A stretch of 64,000 bases of DNA from contig NZ_FMVT01000002.1 in the NCBI RefSeq assembly GCF_900102505.1, positions 62,001 through 126,000 of the forward strand, in the 5' to 3' direction. Made by a program: the position numbers and the translations under genes. This DNA is from Paracoccus tibetensis. Its GTDB lineage: Bacteria > Pseudomonadota > Alphaproteobacteria > Rhodobacterales > Rhodobacteraceae. Below, piece by piece: positions 57,982 to 64,000 of the stretch. Positions within the stretch are counted from its first letter, which is position 1; each line of letters opens with the position of its first letter. The notes beneath the pieces are model-generated. The model saw only the letters and a program-made list of their open reading frames with translations, ran no database searches and was not told the origin of the DNA.

Positions 57982-58473
57982 TCAGGCGTAGCGCGCGTTC
58001 AGCGCCTCGCAGACCGGGGGGCTGACGAACTTCGAGACGTCGCCGCCAAGCCGGGCGATCTCCTTGACCAGCTTCGAGGCGATCGCCTGACGCCGGGCGT
58101 CGGCCATCAGGAACACGGTCTCGATCCCGCTGTCGAGCGCGCGGTTCATGCCGACCATCTGGAACTCGTATTCGAAATCCGCGACCGCCCGCAGCCCGCG
58201 GATGATGATCCCCGCGCCGACATCGCGGGCGCAGTCGATCAGCAGGTTCTCGAACGGGTGGACCAGGATCTCGCCGCCCGCGCGGGCTGCGACGGCGGCG
58301 CATTCCGCCTCGACCATCGAGACGCGCTCCTCCAGGCTGAAGAGCGGCCCCTTGTCGCGGTTGATGGCGACGCCGATCACCAGCCGGTCGACCAGCGCCA
58401 TCGCGCGCTGGATGATGTCGATATGACCAAGCGTGATCGGGTCGAACGTGCCGGGATAGAGGCCGATGCGCAT
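57982..58473 (-). CDS. coaD: Phosphopantetheine adenylyltransferase
   Basis: CoA-synthesis enzyme of 163 residues. The HxGH motif is in YPGTFDPITLGHIDII, the ISSS/RG-like part in IIIRGLRAVADFEYEFQM, and the C-terminal FVSPPVCEALNAR is standard. It adenylates phosphopantetheine to dephospho-CoA. Start ATG 58473 is chosen; the longer frame is non-conserved. A second CoA gene, coaBC, lies 30 kb away, so the pathway is not clustered. Confidence 0.95.
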   Translation of the reverse strand: MRIGLYPGTFDPITLGHIDIIQRAMALVDRLVIGVAINRDKGPLFSLEERVSMVEAECAAVAARAGGEILVHPFENLLIDCARDVGAGIIIRGLRAVADFEYEFQMVGMNRALDSGIETVFLMADARRQAIASKLVKEIARLGGDVSKFVSPPVCEALNARYA

Positions 58474-58551
58474 GCGGAGGCGTCCTGTGTCAGGGATCGT
58501 CGCCCAGGCAAAGCCCATCTGCGCCGCGATTGCAAGATCGTGATCGGCGCC

Positions 58552-59013
58552 TCAGGCGCCCATGATCATGCCCGTCAGCGCCTCCTTCTCGGCCGCCAGC
58601 TCCTTCAGCCGGCCGCTGACCGCATCCCCGATCGAGATGACGCCCAGCATCCGGCCATCCTCGTCCACCACCGGCATGTGGCGGAAGCGCCCTTCCGTCA
58701 TCCGCTCGAGGATCGTCAGCGCGTCATCGGCCGGGCTGCAGGTCTGCACGCTGCGCGTCATGACCCCGCCGATGGGCTCGGACAGGGCCTGCGCGCCGCC
58801 CGGGCCAAGCTGCCGCACGATGTCGCGCTCCGAGAGGATGCCCTCGGGCCGTGTGCCGTCGGAAGAGACGACCACCGCGCCGATCCGCCGCTCGGCCAGC
58901 AGCTTGGCTGCCTCGCCGAGCGTGGCCGTCGGGGCGATGGTGACCACCGTGTCGGCGGCAATGCCGGGCTTGCCCGAATTCGACTTCATCGACAGCAACT
59001 GCTTGACCAGCAT
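58552..59013 (-). CDS. CBS-domain protein
   Basis: Protein of 153 residues consisting of two CBS domains (about 20-75 and 90-145). Each has the typical LGEAAKLLAERRIGAVVV / PVVDEDGRMLGVISIGDAV layout. CBS pairs bind adenosine nucleotides and usually act as sensors. Start ATG 59013 follows GAGAGGGAGG. It has no catalytic domain. A stress-sensing or enzyme-tuning role is possible but unproven. Confidence 0.87.
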   Translation of the reverse strand: MLVKQLLSMKSNSGKPGIAADTVVTIAPTATLGEAAKLLAERRIGAVVVSSDGTRPEGILSERDIVRQLGPGGAQALSEPIGGVMTRSVQTCSPADDALTILERMTEGRFRHMPVVDEDGRMLGVISIGDAVSGRLKELAAEKEALTGMIMGA

Positions 59014-59070
59014 GGCAGCCTCCCTCTCACGGTGTGGTTGCGCCCATCTTTTTCCCTTGTTCGCCATCCG

Positions 59071-59973
59071 TCAAGCGGCAGCATCCGCTGCGGCGAGGCT
59101 TTCCAGCCGCTGCACCTCGGCCCGCAGCAGCGCGGCCACCGCCTCGGACAGCAGCGTGAGGCGGCGCGAGTTGCGGTCGTCGGCATGGCGCACCAGCCAG
59201 AAGCTGCGCTTGAGCGAGATCTGGTTCGCCAGCACCCGCCGCACGCCGGGCGCGAAAGGGATGGCGAAGTCGTGCACGATCCCGATCCCCGCCCCCGCCC
59301 GGATCGCCTGCATCTGCACCGAAACCGAGTTCGAGCTGATCGCCGCCGTCTCCACCCCCGTCTCGGACAGGTAGTCCAGCTCGCGGTCGAAGATCATGTC
59401 GGGGATATAGCCGATCACCCGGTGCCGCCGCAGATCGTCCCGCCGCACCTCGCCGTGCCGCGCCAGGTAATCCTCGTGCGCGGCGAGGTGCAGCCGGTAG
59501 TCGCTCAGCCGCTGCACGACCAGCCGCCCCGTCTCGGGCGGCGAGACGGCAATCGCCATGTCCGCCTCGCGCCGTGTAAGGTTCACGACCCGCGGCAGGG
59601 CGACGATCTGCACCTCCAGCCCCGGATGCGCGGCGCAGAGATCGCGCGCCACCTGCGGCAGCAGATAGTTCGCGCAGCCGTCCGGCGCCCCGATCCGCAG
59701 CTGCCCGGTGATCCCGGCCTCGCGCCCCACCGCCTCTGCCGCCGCCACTGCGGCCAGCTCGGCCGCCTCGGCCGCCGGCAGCAGCCGCTCCCCCTCGGCC
59801 GTCAGCCGGTAGCCCTGCGGCGTCTTCACGAACAGCACCGCACCCACCGCCGCCTCCAGCCGCGCGATGCGCCGGCCCACGGTCGAGGCATCCATAGCCA
59901 GCCGCCGCCCCGCCCCCGACAGGCTCTCGCTGCGGGCGACGCCCAGGAAGATGCGCAGATCGTCCCAGTCCAT
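59071..59973 (-). CDS. LysR-family regulator next to mmsA
   Basis: Transcription regulator of 300 residues. The N-terminal winged HTH is MDWDDLRIFLGVARSESLSG to ASTVGRRIARLEAA. The ligand domain includes GQLRIGAPDGCANYLLPQ and ITRREADMAIAVS-like sequence. Start ATG 59973 follows GGAGGACGGGAGG. It is divergent from mmsA (105 bases between start codons) and probably controls it and the valine genes. Effector unknown. Confidence 0.86.
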   Translation of the reverse strand: MDWDDLRIFLGVARSESLSGAGRRLAMDASTVGRRIARLEAAVGAVLFVKTPQGYRLTAEGERLLPAAEAAELAAVAAAEAVGREAGITGQLRIGAPDGCANYLLPQVARDLCAAHPGLEVQIVALPRVVNLTRREADMAIAVSPPETGRLVVQRLSDYRLHLAAHEDYLARHGEVRRDDLRRHRVIGYIPDMIFDRELDYLSETGVETAAISSNSVSVQMQAIRAGAGIGIVHDFAIPFAPGVRRVLANQISLKRSFWLVRHADDRNSRRLTLLSEAVAALLRAEVQRLESLAAADAAA

Positions 59974-59986
59974 CCTCCCGTCCTCC

Positions 59987-60002
59987 TTTGCAGAAACGCA
60001 AA
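59987..60002. promoter_or_regulatory. Candidate LysR operator TTTGC-N6-GCAAA
   Basis: Inverted repeat TTTGC-AGAAAC-GCAAA lies 13 bases upstream of the LysR start and 77 bases before mmsA. The arm length (5) is short; its placement in the divergent spacer is the main support. Confidence 0.4.
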
Positions 60003-60078
60003 ACGCCTTTGGCAACCTGCCTCTTCTCGGGGCATTTCCGCAAGGCTATCTTCACGCCAACCCACAGGAGGATGGCAC

Positions 60079-61578
60079 ATGCGCGAGATACATCACTGGA
60101 TCGACGGCAAGGAATACAAGGGCACGTCGGGCCGCTTCAGCGACGTCTTCAACCCCGCCACCGGGGAGGTTCAGGCCCGCCTGGCGCTGGCCACCAAGGC
60201 CGAGCTGGACCACGCCGTGGCCCGCGCCGCCGAGGCGCAAGTCGCGTGGGGCGCCACCAACCCGCAGCGCCGGGCGCGGGTGATGATGGCCTTCGTGCAG
60301 CTGATCAACCGCGACATGGACCAGCTGGCCGAGGTCCTGTCCTCCGAGCATGGCAAGACCTTCCCCGACGCCAAGGGCGACATCCAGCGCGGCCTCGAGG
60401 TGATCGAGTTCTGCATCGGCGCCCCCCATCTGCTCAAGGGCGAGTTCACCGACAGCGCCGGCCCCGGCATCGACATGTATTCCATGCGCCAGCCGCTCGG
60501 CGTGGTCGCGGGCATCACGCCCTTCAACTTCCCCGCCATGATCCCGCTCTGGAAGATGGGCCCCGCCCTCTCGGCCGGCAACGCGATGATCCTGAAGCCG
60601 TCCGAACGCGACCCCTCCGTGCCCCTCATGCTGGCCAAGCTGCTGCAAGAGGCCGGCCTGCCCGACGGCGTCCTCCAGGTCGTCAACGGCGACAAGGAGA
60701 CCGTGGACGCCATCCTCGACAGCCCGGTGATCCAGGCGGTCGGCTTCGTCGGCTCGACCCCTATCGCGCAATACATCTACGAGCGCGCGGCCCAGACCGG
60801 CAAGCGCGCCCAGTGCTTCGGCGGCGCGAAGAACCACATGATCATCATGCCCGACGCCGATCTCGACCAGGCGGCCGACGCGCTGGTCGGCGCCGGCTAC
60901 GGCGCGGCCGGCGAGCGCTGCATGGCGATCTCGGTCGCGGTTCCCGTGGGCGAGAAGACCGCCGACGCGCTGATCGAGAAGCTCGTCCCGCGGATCGAGA
61001 AGCTCAAGGTCGGCCCCTGGACCGCCGGCAACGACGTGGACTACGGCCCCGTCGTCACCAAGGCCGCGAAAGAGAACATCCTGCGCCTCGTCCAGACGGG
61101 CGTGGACCAAGGCGCGGAACTCGTCATCGACGGCCGCGACTTCAACCTGCAAGGCTACGAGAACGGCTTCTTCGTCGGCCCCCATCTGTTCGACCGCGTC
61201 ACCCCGGACATGGACATCTACAAGCAGGAGATCTTCGGCCCGGTCCTCTCGACCGTCCGCGCCGCCAGCTACGAAGAGGCGATCGGCCTCGCCATGAGCC
61301 ACGAATACGGCAACGGCACCGCGATCTACACCCGCGACGGCGACACGGCCCGCGACTTCGCCAGCCGCATCAACATCGGCATGGTCGGCATCAACGTCCC
61401 GATCCCGGTTCCGCTGGCCTACCACACCTTCGGCGGCTGGAAGAAATCCGGTTTCGGCGACCTGAACCAGCACGGCCCGGACGCGTTCCGCTTCTACACG
61501 CGCACCAAGACCGTGACCGCGCGCTGGCCCTCGGGCATCAAGGAAGGCGGAGAGTTCAATTTCAAGGCGATGGACTAA
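60079..61578 (+). CDS. mmsA: CoA-acylating methylmalonate-semialdehyde dehydrogenase
   Basis: Aldehyde dehydrogenase family enzyme of 499 residues that makes propionyl-CoA or acetyl-CoA in valine, inositol or beta-alanine breakdown. The catalytic Cys281 is in GAAGERCMAIS. At the position of the usual general-base Glu the sequence reads CFGGAKNH, without Glu, as is known for CoA-dependent MMSDH. GITPFNFPAMIPLWK and GFVGSTPIAQYIY are typical. Start ATG 60079 follows CAGGAGG. Downstream genes include an isobutyryl-CoA-type dehydrogenase, supporting valine catabolism. Confidence 0.93.
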   Translation: MREIHHWIDGKEYKGTSGRFSDVFNPATGEVQARLALATKAELDHAVARAAEAQVAWGATNPQRRARVMMAFVQLINRDMDQLAEVLSSEHGKTFPDAKGDIQRGLEVIEFCIGAPHLLKGEFTDSAGPGIDMYSMRQPLGVVAGITPFNFPAMIPLWKMGPALSAGNAMILKPSERDPSVPLMLAKLLQEAGLPDGVLQVVNGDKETVDAILDSPVIQAVGFVGSTPIAQYIYERAAQTGKRAQCFGGAKNHMIIMPDADLDQAADALVGAGYGAAGERCMAISVAVPVGEKTADALIEKLVPRIEKLKVGPWTAGNDVDYGPVVTKAAKENILRLVQTGVDQGAELVIDGRDFNLQGYENGFFVGPHLFDRVTPDMDIYKQEIFGPVLSTVRAASYEEAIGLAMSHEYGNGTAIYTRDGDTARDFASRINIGMVGINVPIPVPLAYHTFGGWKKSGFGDLNQHGPDAFRFYTRTKTVTARWPSGIKEGGEFNFKAMD

Positions 61579-61579
61579 A

Positions 61580-61651
61580 CATCTTCTGTGCTTCAATATC
61601 CTGCGGGGGTCCGGGGGCGCAAAGCCCCCGGCCGTCGCGGAACGCAACTCC
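61580..61651. repeat. Intergenic GC-hairpin repeat, copy e
   Basis: Reverse orientation: CATCTTCTGTGC, TTCAATATCC, then hairpin CCGGGGGC-GCAAA-GCCCCCGG (61611-61631) and GCGGAACGCAACTCC. It fills the gap between mmsA and the YbdK-type gene and may cut or reduce read-through. Confidence 0.7.
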
Positions 61652-61680
61652 ACGGTCGCGGCCCTCACGGATGGCACAAC

Positions 61681-62808
61681 ATGATCGAACCTGACTTCAC
61701 CCTCGGCATCGAGGAAGAATACCTGCTGGTCGATGCCGAAACCGGCGATCTGGCCGAGGCCCCGCAGGCCCTGATGGAGGCCTGCTCGGCCGACCTCAAG
61801 GACCAGGTCAGCCCCGAATTCCTGCGCTGCCAGATCGAGATCGGCACCCCGGTGTCCCAGGATATCCGCGAGGCGCGCGCCCATCTGGCCCATCTGCGCG
61901 GCACGGTGGCGAAGCACGCCGCCGATCACGGCCTCGCCCCGATCTCGGCCTCCTGCCATCCCTTCGCCGACTGGCGCGACCAGGCGCATACCGACAAGGA
62001 CCGCTACAACCAGCTCTCGCGCGACATGGGCGGGGTCGCCCGGCGCATGCTGATCTGCGGGATGCATGTCCATGTCGGCATCCCGGACGAGGATCTTCGC
62101 GTCGATCTGATGAACCAGATGACGCATTTCTTGCCCTGGCTGCTCGCCCTCTCGGCCTCCAGCCCCTTCTGGCAGGGCGAGGACACGGGCCTCGCCTCCT
62201 ACCGCACCACTGTCTTCGGCGACATGCCCCGCACCGGCCTGCCCCCGCAGATGGGCAGCTGGGGCGAGTTCGACCGATCGGTCACCGCGCTCGCGAATTT
62301 GGGCATCATCGAGGACAGCTCCAAGATCTGGTGGGACCTGCGCCCGTCCTGCAAGTTCCCGACGCTTGAGACGCGTATCTGCGACGCCTGCCCGCGGATG
62401 GAGGACACGCTGACGCTGGCCGCGCTGATCCAGGCGACGCTGCGGATGCTCTGGCGTCTGTCGCGCCGCAACCAGCACTGGCGGCAATACGAAAACTTCC
62501 TCATCGGCGAGAACCGCTGGCGCGCTGCCCGCTACGGCACCACCGAGGGACAGATCGACTTCGGCCGAGGCCAGGTCACCCCTTTCGCCGAGCTGGCCGA
62601 GGAGTGGTTCGCGCTGATCTCGGAAGACGCGGACGCGCTGAACAGCCAGCCCGCGGTCGCGCGCCTGCGCGAGATGGTGGCCGGCGGCACCTCGGCCGAG
62701 CGCCAGCGCCGGGTCGCCGCCGACGCCCGCGCGGCCGGTGCCGACCGGATGGACTCGCTGCGCGCCGTCACCCGGCACCTCACCGAGGAGTTCCGCCGCG
62801 ACCTCTAG
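61681..62808 (+). CDS. YbdK-type carboxylate-amine ligase (GCS2)
   Basis: ATP-dependent ligase-like protein of 375 residues, GCS2 family. [11 protein letters not shown] near the start carries the conserved Glu residues; [15 protein letters not shown] is the middle motif, and [15 protein letters not shown] follows. The family has weak glutamate-cysteine ligase activity in vitro, but its natural role is unknown. Start ATG 61681 gives the family N-terminus. It sits between mmsA and an acyl-CoA dehydrogenase, though a repeat separates it from mmsA. Confidence 0.87.
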   Translation: MIEPDFTLGIEEEYLLVDAETGDLAEAPQALMEACSADLKDQVSPEFLRCQIEIGTPVSQDIREARAHLAHLRGTVAKHAADHGLAPISASCHPFADWRDQAHTDKDRYNQLSRDMGGVARRMLICGMHVHVGIPDEDLRVDLMNQMTHFLPWLLALSASSPFWQGEDTGLASYRTTVFGDMPRTGLPPQMGSWGEFDRSVTALANLGIIEDSSKIWWDLRPSCKFPTLETRICDACPRMEDTLTLAALIQATLRMLWRLSRRNQHWRQYENFLIGENRWRAARYGTTEGQIDFGRGQVTPFAELAEEWFALISEDADALNSQPAVARLREMVAGGTSAERQRRVAADARAAGADRMDSLRAVTRHLTEEFRRDL

Positions 62809-62875
62809 CCTCTTGCGGGACCGGCCCGACATCTGCAATTAAACACCTGTTCAATTCGCGCATATCTGGGGAGGG

Positions 62876-64000
62876 ATGCCGGTGGATTTCGAGCTGAGCG
62901 AGGAGCAGCAGGCCATTTTCGAAATGGCGCGCGATTTCGGGCAGTCCCGCATCGCGCCCCATGCCCGCGCATGGGAGGCGGCCGGCACCATCCCGCGCGA
63001 GCTGTGGCCCGAAGTGGCCGAGCTGGGCCTCGGCGGCATCTACGTCTCCGAGGACTACGGCGGCTCGGGCCTCTCGCGGCTCGATGCCACGCTGGTCTTC
63101 GAGGCGCTGGCCATGGCCTGCCCCTCGGTCGGCTCGTTCCTGTCGATCCACAACATGTGCGGCGGGATGATCGACAAGTTCGGCAGCGATGAGGCAAGGG
63201 AGCGCTGGCTGCCCGCCCTCTGCCGGATGGAGAAGGTGTTCAGCTACTGCCTGACCGAGCCCGGCAGCGGCTCGGACGCCGCGGCACTGCGCACCCGCGC
63301 CGAGCGGACCGAACAGGGCTGGCGGCTGAACGGGACCAAGGCCTTCATCTCGGGCGGCGGCTATTCGGACGCCTATATCTGCATGGTCCGCACCGGCGAG
63401 GACGGCCCCCGCGGCATCAGCGCCGTGATCGTCGAGGACGGCACGCCCGGCCTCTCCTTCGGCGGGCTCGAGGACAAGATGGGCTGGCGCTCGCAGCCGA
63501 CCGCGCAGGTGCAATTCGACGATTGCGCCATCCCCACCGGGAACCTTCTGGGCGAGGAAGGGCGCGGCTTCGCCTATGCGATGGCGGGCCTCGATGGCGG
63601 GCGGCTGAACATCGCGGCCGGCGCGCTTGGGGGCGCGCAGGCGGCGCTGGACGCGACGGTCAGCTACATGGGCGAGCGGAAAGCCTTCGGCAAAAGCCTC
63701 GACCAGTTCCAGGCGCTGCAGTTCCGGCTGGCCGAGATGGAGGTGGCGCTGCAATCCTCGCGCATCCTCTTGCGGCAGGCGGCGGCGAAGCTGGACGCGG
63801 GCGCGCCGGACGCCACCAAGTTCTGCGCCATGGCGAAGCTGCACGTCACCGACCGGGCCTTCGAGGTGGCAAATCAATGCCTTCAACTGCATGGCGGTTA
63901 TGGCTACCTTGCCGATTACGGGATCGAGAAGATCGTGCGCGACCTGCGCGTTCACCAGATCCTGGAAGGCACCAACGAGATCATGCGGCTCATCATCAGC
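62876..64000 (+). CDS. Acyl-CoA dehydrogenase, isobutyryl-CoA type, cut at window edge
   Basis: Flavoenzyme, 375 residues visible. FAD and substrate motifs include YCLTEPGSGSDAAALRT, KAFISGGGYSDAYICM, QLHGGYGYLADYGIEKIVRD and the C-terminal ILEGTNEIMRLIIS, where the Glu of EGT is the likely catalytic base. The wording resembles isobutyryl-CoA dehydrogenase, fitting its place downstream of mmsA in valine catabolism. Start ATG 62876 follows GGGGAGGG. Only a few C-terminal residues are missing at the window end. Confidence 0.9.
   Translation, partial: MPVDFELSEEQQAIFEMARDFGQSRIAPHARAWEAAGTIPRELWPEVAELGLGGIYVSEDYGGSGLSRLDATLVFEALAMACPSVGSFLSIHNMCGGMIDKFGSDEARERWLPALCRMEKVFSYCLTEPGSGSDAAALRTRAERTEQGWRLNGTKAFISGGGYSDAYICMVRTGEDGPRGISAVIVEDGTPGLSFGGLEDKMGWRSQPTAQVQFDDCAIPTGNLLGEEGRGFAYAMAGLDGGRLNIAAGALGGAQAALDATVSYMGERKAFGKSLDQFQALQFRLAEMEVALQSSRILLRQAAAKLDAGAPDATKFCAMAKLHVTDRAFEVANQCLQLHGGYGYLADYGIEKIVRDLRVHQILEGTNEIMRLIIS

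Noticed and set aside
57037..61578. 1513-codon open frame on the plus strand
   Set aside because: Only the last 499 codons are real (mmsA). The rest is antisense to DUF2189, coaD, CBS and LysR genes.

Overview
The window is a high-GC, densely packed, chromosomal-looking stretch from an alphaproteobacterium. It is most likely Rhodobacterales (Paracoccaceae/Rhodobacteraceae type). The evidence is a LexA box of the GTTC-N7-GTTC type, an NDUFS4-like complex I accessory protein, the small 'antifreeze-like' protein, a ScfR/PccR-type regulator, a suf cluster with interposed membrane proteins, and a methionine synthase split into two genes. I see no rRNA, tRNA, CRISPR array, transposase or phage gene. 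Genus cannot be fixed by eye.

Layout. (1) 1-5535: a probable six-gene operon on the minus strand (P450, 2Fe-2S ferredoxin, ferredoxin reductase, TRAP transporter DctP-DctQ-DctM, the last cut by the window edge), with a divergent LysR regulator and a NodD-type operator candidate. It looks like an uptake-and-oxidation unit for a small organic acid, and the P450 resembles the aromatic O-demethylase GcoA. (2) 5551-7982: GT61-type glycosyltransferase and OafA-type acyltransferase, divergent, suggesting surface polysaccharide work. (3) 8002-14711: a possible FabMG-type reductase, a TauABC/SsuABC-type ABC importer, a GMC dehydrogenase with its Tat-exported small subunit, and a glyoxalase. (4) 14801-19748: small genes (ribbon-helix-helix, NDUFS4-like, exported hypothetical, I78 inhibitor), uvrB with a LexA box, and a DadA-like oxidase. 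(5) 19840-28123: coaBC, a second cysteine desulfurase, sufB, sufC, sufD, two membrane proteins and sufS, with most junctions overlapping or only a few bases apart. (6) 28334-34282: comM, an unidentified transporter, guaB and a FadL-like porin.

(7) 34380-38636: a P-loop ATPase, metA (with the Glu typical of acetyl-CoA users) and ppk2 in one coupled operon, then an orphan polyamine-type binding protein and a Rieske protein. (8) 38680-44225: hppD with a divergent Lrp regulator, then split metH. (9) 44355-50209: a ManC-type bifunctional enzyme, a 47-aa membrane protein ahead of gap, an SDR dehydrogenase, the antifreeze-like protein, and pyrC-pyrE. (10) 50303-57900: dnaB, a DUF486 membrane protein, a Bcr/CflA efflux protein, a ScfR/PccR-type regulator with TTGCAAAG repeats in its leader, then M23 peptidase-bactofilin, and DUF2189. 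(11) 57982-64000: coaD, a CBS protein, a LysR regulator divergent from mmsA, a YbdK-type ligase and an isobutyryl-CoA-type dehydrogenase cut by the window edge. The last group points to valine breakdown.

Five copies of a GC-hairpin intergenic repeat, most with a tail like GGGATATTTTTGCACAGAAG, sit at 28184, 38230, 44251, 52181 and 61580. No single large novel system stands out. The strongest candidates for new biology are the P450-TRAP operon, the suf cluster, and the ATPase-metA-ppk2 operon.
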